A DNA stretch of 8,597 bases from CAZNLL01 sp964573885 (GCA_964573885.1 CAZNLL010000147.1:1-8597), one strand, 5' to 3'. Shown: positions 1-6,579, numbered from the stretch's first letter. The notes: generated by a model not told the origin, from the letters alone. Numbers and translations: made by a program.

Positions 1-35
1 AAAAAATCGCTTCTCATGTTTCTTACACTGTGTAG

Positions 36-842
36 TTGACGGACGTGGCCAAAGCCAAGGCCGAATCAGCGGTCCTCGTTGCCGAACGCTGGATCCTGGC
101 CGCTCTCAGGAATCACACCTTCTTCTCTCTGGCAGAGCTCAACCGCTGTATCGCCGAAAAACTCATCGATCTCAACACCCGAAAGTTCCAAAAACTCGAT
201 GCCACAAGAAAAATCCTCTTTGAATCTATTGATAAACCAGCCCTCATCCCCTTACCTTCCACACCTTATGAGTACGCGGAGTGGAAAAAGGCCCGGGTCA
301 ATATCGACTACCATGTCGAGGTGGATCGTCACTATTACAGCGTTCCCTATCAGCTAGTCAGAGAGCAAGTCGATGTGCGATTAACCACCACCACTGTGGA
401 GATCCTGTTCAAAAATAAGAGAGTCGCAGGTCATCAAAGAATCTACCGCCAAGGCGGATTTACCACCTTGCCCCAACACATGCCCAAGAGCCACCAGCGC
501 TATCTGCAGTGGAGCCCGTCCAGGATTGTCCGGTGGGCAGAAAAAAACGGCCCCAACACAAAAAAGCTCCTCACCGCTGTCCTGCAAAGCAAAACCCACC
601 CGGAACAAGGCTTCAGATCCTGCCTCGGTATCATGCGTCTGGCTAAAAGTTACTCCCCAGATCGCCTCGAAGCCGCTTGCTCCAGAGCACTCCTCATCAA
701 GGGCTATTCCTTCAAAAGCGTCGAATCCATCCTCAAGAAAAATCTGGACCAACAGCCCCTTCTTTTTGATGAGGTTGATCAAGACAATATCGATAAGTGC
801 ATCCCTCACAGTAACCTTAGAGGCAAAGGCTACTATCACTAG
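36..842 (+). pseudogene. istA: IS21-family transposase IstA, 5'-truncated (C-terminal half only)
   Basis: IstA is the DDE-type integrase/transposase of IS21 elements and works with the ATPase IstB. The 268 residues match the C-terminal half of IstA: an ERWILAALR segment, FFSLAELN, YEYAEWKKARVNIDYHVEVD, HYYSVPYQL, TTLPQHMPKSH and a terminal RSCLGIMRLAKSY region. Full IstA is about 500 residues, so the N-terminal helix-turn-helix and the first two catalytic acids are absent. The Glu of the AKAKAES segment (residue 10 here) is probably the third catalytic acid, by analogy with related DDE enzymes. The same frame has a TAG stop at 33-35, and the codons before it do not resemble IstA, so homology starts at about position 40. 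The TTG at 36 is only the first possible start and has no obvious ribosome binding site. The stop lies 14 bases before istB, the normal istAB layout. Identity of the fragment is near certain; it should not encode an active transposase. Confidence 0.9.
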
Positions 843-856
843 AAAGGAGATACCCG

Positions 857-1615
857 ATGCTTATGGAACCAACCCTCGAAAAACTCTATGATATGAGACT
901 CAACGCCATGGCCCAAGCTTTCAAAGACCAAATTAACCATCCCTCGATCCATGAGCTGTCTTTTGATGAGCGCTTCTCACTTCTCGTCGATCAACAATGG
1001 ACCTGGCAGGAGGAGCGAAAAATGAAAAGGCTCCTTCAAAATGCCAAACTCAAAATCAATGCCTGCATCGAGGATATCGATTTTAAGGCCCCAAGAGGCA
1101 TCGAAAAGTCCGTTATCCTCCGCCTGGCCAACTGCGACTGGATCAGAAACGCTCAAAACATCATCATCACAGGCCCGACAGGCGTTGGCAAAACTTACCT
1201 TGCCTGCGCCTTCGCAAACAAGGCCTGCAGAATGAGCTTCTCCGCCTTCTACATCCGTTTGCCTCGACTCTTCCAGGATCTCAGCATAGCCAGAGCGGAT
1301 GGCTCTTACCCACGCATCATGAAAAAACTTCTTAAAGCCAAAGTGCTCATCATCGACGATCTCGGGCTTACTCCCATGAACTCAGCAGAAAGACGGGATC
1401 TCTTGGAAATCGTGGAAGACAGGCACGGACTTTCTTCCACGGTAATCGTCACTCAGTTGCCCATAGATCGCTGGCACGACAACATCAAAGACCCAACCAT
1501 TGCTGATGCGATTCTCGATCGCCTCGTTCACAACGCTCACAAAATCGACCTAAAGGGAGACTCTATGAGAAAATTGCGTTCCAACTTGACAAAAAACAGG
1601 CACTCTGAAAAATAG
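857..1615 (+). CDS. istB: IS21-family transposition helper ATPase IstB
   Basis: IstB is a DnaA/DnaC-like AAA+ ATPase that assembles on DNA and stimulates IstA-mediated transposition and target choice. The 252-residue product is full length for the family. It shows an N-terminal helical region (MRLNAMAQAF, then LSFDERFSLLVDQQW), a Walker A motif GPTGVGKT at residues 106-113, a Walker B motif VLIIDDLG at 163-170, a sensor-like STVIVTQLP at 194-202 and the C-terminal DRLVHNAHKIDLKGDSMRK block. The ATG at 857 is chosen because AGGAG at 845-849 lies seven bases upstream; a second ATG at 863 is possible. It follows the istA fragment directly and is followed by the element's right-end repeats. The frame looks intact, but without a complete IstA the element cannot move by itself. 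Confidence 0.95.
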   Translation: MLMEPTLEKLYDMRLNAMAQAFKDQINHPSIHELSFDERFSLLVDQQWTWQEERKMKRLLQNAKLKINACIEDIDFKAPRGIEKSVILRLANCDWIRNAQNIIITGPTGVGKTYLACAFANKACRMSFSAFYIRLPRLFQDLSIARADGSYPRIMKKLLKAKVLIIDDLGLTPMNSAERRDLLEIVEDRHGLSSTVIVTQLPIDRWHDNIKDPTIADAILDRLVHNAHKIDLKGDSMRKLRSNLTKNRHSEK

Positions 1616-1648
1616 GAAACTCCAGCGTCGCTACGCTCCGATGAGACC

Positions 1649-1740
1649 GGACGGTTTCCTCCGGAACCACTGGACGGTTATCCTCGGAATAACTGGACGT
1701 TTTCCCCCGGAACACATGGACGCTTTCACCGGAATAGGCA
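1649..1740 (+). repeat. IS21 right end: four tandem 23-bp transposase-binding repeats
   Basis: Four units begin with GGACG at 1649, 1672, 1695 and 1718, a spacing of exactly 23 bases. Each has a pyrimidine-rich centre and a (C/T)CGGAA block 11-12 bases after its start. IS21-family elements carry several such repeats just inside their ends, which act as transposase-binding sites. The last unit ends GGAATAGGCA; the CA at 1739-1740 fits the TG...CA termini of the family, so the outer boundary is placed at about 1740. The exact terminal base and target duplication cannot be fixed because the left end is outside the window or lost. Confidence 0.8.
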
Positions 1741-1934
1741 ACTTGTGGGAGTGGATCGACAATCCATTCGATATTCCGGCAATGGCGCCCCAGCCTGTGC
1801 AATATGCGTTTCCCATGCCCGGTCTTGGATAGCAGTGTTCCCGGAAAATTTCTGACCGTATGCCTTATCATGGTACTGATATTAAGCTGATAATTATCCA
1901 TCATGGTGGACGGACAACCCCTGATCATCTCCAT
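1741..1934 (-). pseudogene. N-terminal fragment of a probable AMP-dependent acyl-CoA synthetase, cut by the IS21 end
   Basis: Reading leftward from the ATG at 1934, about 64 codons begin MEMIRGCPSTMMDNYQLN, followed by ISTMIRHTVRNFPG and LLSKTGHGK. This pattern (MMDxxL, a basic helix ending in FP, then a (V/L)S(K/R)T segment) resembles the first ~50 residues of FadD-type medium/long-chain acyl-CoA synthetases, recognised by eye. AGGAGG at 1944-1949 lies nine bases before the ATG, so a genuine translation start is kept. Similarity fades after about residue 45, and the frame runs straight into the IS21 repeats, ending at a chimeric stop near 1563. All catalytic motifs are missing. It lies downstream of the DUF362 gene on the same strand and was probably the last or a later gene of the operon. 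The rest may lie left of the window. Family assignment is moderate because only a short N-terminus is present. Confidence 0.45.
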
Positions 1935-1943
1935 GGCCAAAAT

Positions 1944-1949
1944 CCTCCT
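1944..1949 (-). promoter_or_regulatory. Ribosome binding site of the synthetase remnant
   Basis: The minus strand reads AGGAGG nine bases before the ATG at 1934. This site decides the start of the truncated synthetase frame in preference to the internal MM pair ten codons further in, and it supports the view that a real gene began here. Confidence 0.6.
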
Positions 1950-2033
1950 TTTCCCCCTCACCTTTAAAAGCCCCGGTTTGGTTCTGGCCCCCCTTCAGGT
2001 ACTCTAAGACGGCTTTTACGACACGATACCATG

Positions 2034-2111
2034 GGTCTCATAGGGGCCAACGAATTACCGAAATACCTTAGGAAAGATGTGCATTCGGGTGTGTAGGCCC
2101 CGTCAGAGACC
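2034..2111. repeat. Imperfect long inverted repeat after the DUF362 gene
   Basis: GGTCTC (2034-2039) pairs with GAGACC (2106-2111), and GGGGCC (2043-2048) pairs with GGCCCC (2096-2101), separated by a small 3/4-base internal loop. Further in, CGAAT (2051-2055) can pair with ATTCG (2083-2087). The outer arm reaches the last base of the DUF362 stop codon, so the minus-strand transcript would fold immediately after translation ends. No U-run follows in the direction of transcription, so it is not a classical intrinsic terminator. It could be a processing or stability hairpin, a weak attenuator before the synthetase gene, or a small palindromic element. Confidence 0.55.
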
Positions 2112-3436
2112 TACTTAAGCCAATAATCCTCCTTCGGGTAGCCCAGCTTTTCATATCTCCTGACCAGGCTTGAGAAATAGCCTTCAATGACACTCATGTC
2201 GGTATCAATGCCCTGGGCATTGAAGGCCGCTGCAATGTCATCAATCTTGGGGGGACACCCTGCTATGGGAATAGGCTTTCTGATCGCCCCGTCCTTTTTA
2301 TGGGCTTGAATAGGGCAGTTTCCCATCAAGAAGGTCTTCCTCGCCCTGCCTGAGGGTTCCGAACCTTTACCGGCCAGGAGTTCCAAGTTGTCAAAGGGCG
2401 TGTCCTTGTTGGCCGCCAGCAGGAGAAGAAGCACACTGGGAAAGACATAAGTACATCCGGTACACAGGGCTCGAGGATAGGGTATCTCAAATCCCTGGAC
2501 CTTCTGTTTTACAAAGACATCGGGCATGGTGCCTTCCGGATTCCAAGGGATTTGGGTTTCCATGGGATCAATATGCTCGGATACATTAAGTCCCTTGACC
2601 GCGATCTTACTTACATCCAGGCTTCGGTGGTAGGCCCCTGCAAAGCGGGCCAGGTGTTCCACCTCCGCAGGGTTGATACCCAGCAGTGTAGACCCCAGCA
2701 CATCCACGGAAAACATATCTCGACCCGCTATAATGATATCGGATCGATGGGCCCTGCCCGTGTACATAGGACCCCGCTCTTGCGTGTATAGACCGTCAAT
2801 AATGGTGAGCTGAGGGTAAAAACGCTCTGCCAGGTAAAACAGATATTCATCCACGCTGTGATCAAGGTTATGACAGAATTGTTTGGATTTGGGGTGAAGC
2901 ATGCCTTTGAGGTTTTTGAACCCCAGTGTCACCTTGGTGAGTTCGTGGGTCTTCAGGGCCGGCACATTGACCAGGAAGTCGCATTCCAGCAAGGGACGGG
3001 CCACACGAAGGGAGTGGGGACCCAATTTCATCCTCTCGTGCTCTCCCTCGTTAAAATCAACGATCTGAACGCCGTATCTCTTGACGAAGTGCTCGTACCC
3101 AAGACGGTCGAAAATAATATGGGTCTCAGAGCCCATGTCCTTGTTCAGGGCGCAGCCGTCGCCCAGGATAATGTCCCTGGCTCCATGATCCTTCAGGACC
3201 TTGAGAATTTCTTCCAGCAACACACTGGTAGTGAGGACCCCGAAGGGGACGTAAGGGTACACATCAACCCAAGCCACCAGGTTGGGCTTGACCAACACCT
3301 GCATATGGGGATCAAAATCCTTTAGCCCGTCACAGAGCGTAACCGCTTCTGCCAATCCCTTCCGATCTGTATTCCAGGCACAAAGGGAAACCGACGCATC
3401 CTTATTCTGCAGATGGGCGCCCAATTTGTCCTTCAT
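2111..3436 (-). CDS. DUF362-domain protein with C-terminal four-cysteine region
   Basis: The 441-residue product belongs to the DUF362 (PF04015) family, whose biochemical role is not established; members are common in anaerobes and often carry ferredoxin-like Fe-S segments. Family signatures seen are VLVKPNLV (47-54), DGARDII-like HGARDIILGDG (84-94), FLVNVPALKTHELTKVTLGFKNLKG (about 154-178) and a C-terminal part of the fold through DVLGSTLLGINP. After about residue 320 comes a tail not needed for the core: CTGC (Cys325, Cys328), then GNC (Cys374) and AGCPPK (Cys394). These four cysteines could bind an Fe-S cluster or metal, which is an inference. A hydrophobic run at 330-342 is too short and context-poor to call a membrane helix. 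The ATG at 3436 has GAGGAG nine bases upstream. It follows OB-fold protein 1 by 69 bases in the same operon, suggesting a role in the same CoA pathway, perhaps redox or metal related. No signal peptide is seen, so it is probably cytoplasmic. Confidence 0.85.
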   Translation of the reverse strand: MKDKLGAHLQNKDASVSLCAWNTDRKGLAEAVTLCDGLKDFDPHMQVLVKPNLVAWVDVYPYVPFGVLTTSVLLEEILKVLKDHGARDIILGDGCALNKDMGSETHIIFDRLGYEHFVKRYGVQIVDFNEGEHERMKLGPHSLRVARPLLECDFLVNVPALKTHELTKVTLGFKNLKGMLHPKSKQFCHNLDHSVDEYLFYLAERFYPQLTIIDGLYTQERGPMYTGRAHRSDIIIAGRDMFSVDVLGSTLLGINPAEVEHLARFAGAYHRSLDVSKIAVKGLNVSEHIDPMETQIPWNPEGTMPDVFVKQKVQGFEIPYPRALCTGCTYVFPSVLLLLLAANKDTPFDNLELLAGKGSEPSGRARKTFLMGNCPIQAHKKDGAIRKPIPIAGCPPKIDDIAAAFNAQGIDTDMSVIEGYFSSLVRRYEKLGYPKEDYWLK

Positions 3437-3505
3437 CTATCTCTACTCCTCTCACCCCTGCCCGCCTAAAAGGCAAAATGGGATCCTAGCGGCGAAAATG
3501 CATCT

Positions 3506-3994
3506 TTATTCAATAAGGGTCTTAAAGTGCTTGATATCGGTAAAATGATCCCCGGTTCTGTTCTCTGCAAACACGGCTTGCACCCGCATACCGGTCTTGA
3601 GTTTGCTCTCGTCCACTTCTTCGAGACGATGCATGATGTTGGTATCGCTCCCATCAAGCCTGATATAGGCGGCCGTAAAAGGGAGCTCTTTGGGTTCGCC
3701 GGTATTGGGATTGGTATAGGGAACCGTGGTGATTGTATAGGCCATGACCGTGCCTTTATCGCTTACAGGGACAAATTCCTCGTTCTTTGCGAAACAGTCC
3801 CTGCATACCACCCGGGGCGGGACATAGACTTTCCCGCATTTCGGACATTTCACCCCTAAAATTCTCTTTTTCTCCTGAAGTTCCCTTAAGTACCTGCTCA
3901 CATAGTACCCGGCGTTGTAATTATAAGGCACATCAACCATGGCGCTTATGCTCAGGATTTCATCCTTTTTCTCTCCCTTTGCCTTTTCCGTCAT
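3506..3994 (-). CDS. Zinc-ribbon/OB-fold (DUF35) protein 1, thiolase partner
   Basis: The 162-residue product has the two-part build of DUF35 proteins: a helix (YYVSRYLRELQEKK, about 30-43), a rubredoxin-like zinc ribbon with CPKC (Cys50, Cys53) and CRDC (Cys64, Cys67), then an OB-fold (about 75-160: GTVMAYTITT, FTAAYIRLDGSD, GMRVQAVFAE, DIKHFK). Known relatives form tight complexes with thiolase-fold enzymes, where they bind the CoA moiety or bridge active sites: the archaeal thiolase/HMG-CoA synthase complex, BbsA of benzylsuccinate oxidation, and the DUF35 part of ChsH2. The likely partner is thiolase-like protein 1 just upstream. The ATG at 3994 is preferred over the TTG at 4012 because GGAGG sits at 4000-4004. 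That ATG overlaps the stop of a short upstream frame (ATGA), which would allow coupled translation. Confidence 0.9.
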   Translation of the reverse strand: MTEKAKGEKKDEILSISAMVDVPYNYNAGYYVSRYLRELQEKKRILGVKCPKCGKVYVPPRVVCRDCFAKNEEFVPVSDKGTVMAYTITTVPYTNPNTGEPKELPFTAAYIRLDGSDTNIMHRLEEVDESKLKTGMRVQAVFAENRTGDHFTDIKHFKTLIE

Positions 3995-4113
3995 ACAAAC
4001 CTCCCTCCCCAATCTGTCATGTCCAGAAGACCCTGCCCCGGGCCCAAGCCGATGCCAGGAGCCCTTTTCGCACCCGGTCCTTTTTCTTTGAACTTGGTCA
4101 TGTTTCCGTTCAT
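3991..4113 (-). CDS. Unrecognised short open frame overlapping the OB-fold protein 1 start
   Basis: I do not recognise this frame. From the ATG at 4113 it encodes 40 residues (MNGNMTKFKEKGPGAKRAPG, then IGLGPGQGLLDMTDWGGRFV). Its TGA overlaps the ATG of OB-fold protein 1 as ATGA, a common coupling arrangement. The frame stays open upstream to 4188, giving 25 more protein-like residues (including GINYGDERVPDPKKFFEEAP), but no start codon occurs there before an in-frame TAG at 4195-4197. It may be a tiny gene with a weak GAAGAAG ribosome site, the C-terminal remnant of a lost gene, or chance in the 195-base gap between thiolase 1 and OB-fold protein 1, which is unusually wide for this operon. 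The Gly/Pro-rich, charged composition and the coupling favour former or present coding. I assign no function. Confidence 0.35.
   Translation of the reverse strand: MNGNMTKFKEKGPGAKRAPGIGLGPGQGLLDMTDWGGRFV
4000..4004 (-). promoter_or_regulatory. Ribosome binding site fixing the OB-fold protein 1 start
   Basis: The minus strand reads GGAGG five bases before the ATG at 3994. It favours this ATG over the in-frame TTG six codons upstream, where no such site is placed. Confidence 0.7.
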
Positions 4114-4189
4114 AAGTGGCGCTTCTTCAAAGAATTTTTTCGGATCGGGGACTCTTTCGTCCCCGTAATTGATCCCCGTGTGGACATTG

Positions 4190-5356
4190 CTAGTCTAGAT
4201 ACTTCGAGGACCCCAGGATCATCACATCCGACCAGAAGCAACCTCCAAAACCCGTGGCAGCAGCAATTTCAACATTAGGGACTTGCCTTGCCTCAGCCTT
4301 ACCCATCACCTGCAGTGCCCCTTCGCCGATCCTTATGAGCCCTGTCGCACCGATACAGTTGGTGGAGATTACCCCTCCGGAAGGATTAATGGGCAATTCC
4401 CCATCCATGTTGGTCACACCACTTCTGATGAACTCCGGGCCTCCTCCTTCATCGCAGAATCCCATCCCCTCCATCCATGAGACTCCGGCCGATGCAGCAG
4501 GCAAATACATTTCCGCCACATCAATCTGATGGTAAGGATCCGTGATGCCCGCCATATTGTAAGCCTCTTTGGCCGCTATCTCGAGGGAATGCAAACCCGC
4601 CAGCCCCACTTCATCTCCCAGATAAGTGGACCGATGGGAACTACCCACGCCCAACACCCGGGCAGGCTTGCCGCTGATTGCCTCGGCCTTATCGTCCCTG
4701 GCGAATATAACGGCGCAGGCCCCGTCGCTGCGTGGACACATGTGGAGAAGCCGCAGGGGATAGGAGATATAAGCGGAGTTCATCACCTCCTCCACTGTGA
4801 TCTCTTTCCTGAGATGGGCGTAAGGGTTGTATCGGGCCGCATTGCACCGGTCCCGGACCGAGACAAGGGCCGCATCCTCTTCGGTCGCGCCGTACTTATC
4901 CATGTACATGGAATACTGGGCCGCCAGGCCTCCAATAGCCCCTCCATAAAAATCCCTCTCAATTAAAGGCTCACAATGGGTCACGATGGCGGCGGTGGTG
5001 TCCGATTCCGAATTCTGTTCCCAGCCAACCGCAAGCACAACATCAAAGAGCCCGGAAGCCACATGGTAAAATGCTGCATGCCCGACCGCACTCCCGGTTG
5101 TTCCCCCGGTAGTGACTTTCAGGACCGGCTTCATGTACCCCCCGAATCCCATAACACTCCACATATCTACGTAATTAATGGATTCAAAATGATCCATGTT
5201 TCCCACCACGACCGCATCGATATCATTCATGGTCAGTCCAGTGCTCTCCAAAGCCCTTCTTACGGCTATGCCGATGAGCTCTTGGCCGTTACATTCCGTG
5301 TTTTTTGATCTGTGGTGTGTCTGTCCTACCCCTACGATGCTTACTCTGTTTCCCAT
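4190..5356 (-). CDS. Thiolase-like protein 1 (SCP-x/lipid-transfer type), lacking the nucleophilic Cys
   Basis: The 388-residue product has the complete double thiolase fold of the SCP-x type: start VSIVGVGQTHH (5-15), SDGACAVIFAR (210-220), IDVAEMY (278-284), MEGMGFC (295-301), INPSGGV (323-329), GATGLIRIGEGALQVMG (336-352) and VMILG near the end. The segment that normally holds the acylated Cys reads VTTGGTTGSA (81-90), with Gly85 at the Cys position. The usual His-Pro of the C-terminal motif reads Asn333-Cys334 (TNCIGATG), and the second catalytic Cys position aligns with Thr368 in ATGFGG. Classical thiolysis is therefore unlikely. Cys-less relatives paired with DUF35 proteins include the steroid aldolase Ltp2, so a retro-aldol or other C-C reaction on a CoA thioester is plausible but unproven. 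The ATG at 5356 has an AGGAG about ten bases upstream. It lies 47 bases after thiolase 2, and its likely partner is OB-fold protein 1. Confidence 0.88.
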   Translation of the reverse strand: MGNRVSIVGVGQTHHRSKNTECNGQELIGIAVRRALESTGLTMNDIDAVVVGNMDHFESINYVDMWSVMGFGGYMKPVLKVTTGGTTGSAVGHAAFYHVASGLFDVVLAVGWEQNSESDTTAAIVTHCEPLIERDFYGGAIGGLAAQYSMYMDKYGATEEDAALVSVRDRCNAARYNPYAHLRKEITVEEVMNSAYISYPLRLLHMCPRSDGACAVIFARDDKAEAISGKPARVLGVGSSHRSTYLGDEVGLAGLHSLEIAAKEAYNMAGITDPYHQIDVAEMYLPAASAGVSWMEGMGFCDEGGGPEFIRSGVTNMDGELPINPSGGVISTNCIGATGLIRIGEGALQVMGKAEARQVPNVEIAAATGFGGCFWSDVMILGSSKYLD

Positions 5357-5403
5357 TTTTTAAAATCTCCTGTCAGGAAAAGCCGGTTTAGGTTTTCCCA
5401 AAG

Positions 5404-6540
5404 TTATCTTTCAAGGACATATACACAGTGTCCCTGCCCGCATGCCCCTTCGATTCCATGGGCAAGCGCAACGCTTGCCCCTTGCACTTGTCGATCCTCC
5501 GCCTCGCCGCGGACCTGAAGAACACCTTCAACAATCCTCGCCAGTCCAGCGGCCAAAACAGGATGGGCCGATAGTACACCTCCAGATGGATTGACGGGTA
5601 AGGGTCCTTCCATTTGGGTAAATCCCGAATCCATCAATTTGCCAGCCCGGCCCCTTTCACAGAAGCCCAGCCCTTCCATCCACATAAGCTCCATATAGGA
5701 AAAGGCTTCATACACTTCCGCCACGTGGATCTCCCTTTTGGGATCTTTGATTCCAGCCATATCATAGGCCTTTTTGACGGCGGTTTGCAAAACCGACACA
5801 TCAGACAGGTCTCGGTCCCCCAGGTGATACATATCGGAGCAGTGGCCCACCCCTTTTATCCATACGGGCTTTCTACAAATCCTTTTCGCATCGCTCTCCC
5901 GGGCCAGAATAACGGCGCAGGCTCCGTCACTAACAGGAGAGGCATCCAGTAACTTGATGGGATCAGCAAGAGGTCTGGAAGAAAGCACATCTTCCACGGT
6001 GATGTCCAAGGGAAGCTGGGCATAAGGATTTTTCTTGGCGTTCTTGTGATTCTTCACCGAGACTCTCGCACATTGCCCTTCGGTAATCCCGTATTTCGTC
6101 ATATATCTTTTGGCTTGTAAAGCGGCGGAGTTCACTGCATCCAGGCCCAGTATGCGGTCATATACGGGATCGAAAATAGCATTGGTAATCAGGTTTGGCT
6201 CCCCGATGGAGCCTTTGCTCTGGGCCACCACAAGGGTGATATCATGAAGCCCTGACAGGATCCGCGTCATTCCCATGAGGACGCCATATGTACCGTCTCC
6301 TTCCACATTTGTGGTCGGGACCCGGGAGCTTCCCGTAGCGTCTGTAATGGTCATGCACGATATGGTCCGGCCATCCCAAAAATCGTTGGTACAGGTGACG
6401 GAGTTGTCTATATCAGCAATAGTAAGCCCAGCATCCTCCAAAGCCTTGTTCGTCACTTCAAAGGCCATTTCATCGTGGGAGCAAGGGTTATTCCTCTCAT
6501 ATCTTGTCTGACCTACGCCTATGATGGCAACTTTTTCCAC
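5404..6540 (-). CDS. Thiolase-like protein 2 (SCP-x type), lacking the nucleophilic Cys
   Basis: The 378-residue product spans the thiolase fold: VAIIGVGQTRYERN (4-17), a segment VEGDGTYGVLMG (79-90) where the nucleophilic Cys would lie, SPVSDGACAVILAR (201-214), VAEVYEAFSYMELMWMEGLGFC (273-294), VNPSGGVLSAHPVLAAGLARI (316-336) and ALAHGIEGACGQGHCVYVL (358-376). Gly83 occupies the Cys position, but His326-Pro327 are retained and His361 stands where a classical thiolase has its second Cys. It belongs to a different subfamily from thiolase-like protein 1 rather than being a recent copy. The GTG at 6540 is chosen over an upstream TTG at 6576 because AGGAGG lies seven bases before it and the resulting N-terminus matches that of its neighbour. 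The gene follows OB-fold protein 2, its likely partner, by 39 bases. The substrate and reaction type cannot be told from the sequence; acyl-CoA C-C cleavage or formation is the family-level inference. Confidence 0.88.
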   Translation of the reverse strand: MEKVAIIGVGQTRYERNNPCSHDEMAFEVTNKALEDAGLTIADIDNSVTCTNDFWDGRTISCMTITDATGSSRVPTTNVEGDGTYGVLMGMTRILSGLHDITLVVAQSKGSIGEPNLITNAIFDPVYDRILGLDAVNSAALQAKRYMTKYGITEGQCARVSVKNHKNAKKNPYAQLPLDITVEDVLSSRPLADPIKLLDASPVSDGACAVILARESDAKRICRKPVWIKGVGHCSDMYHLGDRDLSDVSVLQTAVKKAYDMAGIKDPKREIHVAEVYEAFSYMELMWMEGLGFCERGRAGKLMDSGFTQMEGPLPVNPSGGVLSAHPVLAAGLARIVEGVLQVRGEAEDRQVQGASVALAHGIEGACGQGHCVYVLER

Positions 6541-6547
6541 AGCCTTT

Positions 6548-6553
6548 CCTCCT
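6548..6553 (-). promoter_or_regulatory. Ribosome binding site deciding the GTG start of thiolase-like protein 2
   Basis: The minus strand reads AGGAGG seven bases before the GTG at 6540. The longer frame beginning with TTG at 6576 would place this site inside the coding sequence and has no good site of its own. Confidence 0.75.
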
Positions 6554-6579
6554 GTCTTTTTTTCCTCGCCGCTCAAGGT

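Larger units (their letters stand above)
1616..2110. other. Gene-free stretch between istB and the DUF362 gene
   Basis: About 495 bases hold no intact gene. From left to right they contain a 33-base spacer after istB, the IS21 right-end repeats, the synthetase-like remnant with its ribosome binding site at 1944-1949, and an inverted repeat abutting the DUF362 stop. Between 1950 and 2033 I see no convincing coding sequence. A minus-strand frame there, reading YRVVKAVLEYLKGG, has some protein-like character, but I cannot assign it and it has no start. Confidence 0.6.

Noticed and set aside
36..60. TTGACG at 36-41 as a promoter -35 box for istAB
   Set aside because: No convincing -10 element was seen at the right distance; the hexamer falls at the istA breakpoint.
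381..839. 152-residue minus-strand open frame inside istA
   Set aside because: It is the antisense shadow of the well-supported istA fragment; the composition is not family-like.
1649..1740. CRISPR-like short repeat array
   Set aside because: The units are contiguous 23-bp degenerate repeats without spacers and sit at an IS21 end.
2034..2111. Classical intrinsic terminator for the operon
   Set aside because: The hairpin has a long loop and no U-run follows on the minus strand.
2858..3325. 155-residue plus-strand open frame
   Set aside because: It lies antisense to the DUF362 gene, whose motifs and ribosome binding site are clear.
4529..5308. Plus-strand open frames of 145 and 110 residues
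   Set aside because: Both are antisense shadows of thiolase-like protein 1 and show no domain pattern.
6541..6576. Upstream TTG start for thiolase-like protein 2
   Set aside because: The AGGAGG at 6548-6553 and the N-terminal match to the neighbouring thiolase favour the GTG at 6540.
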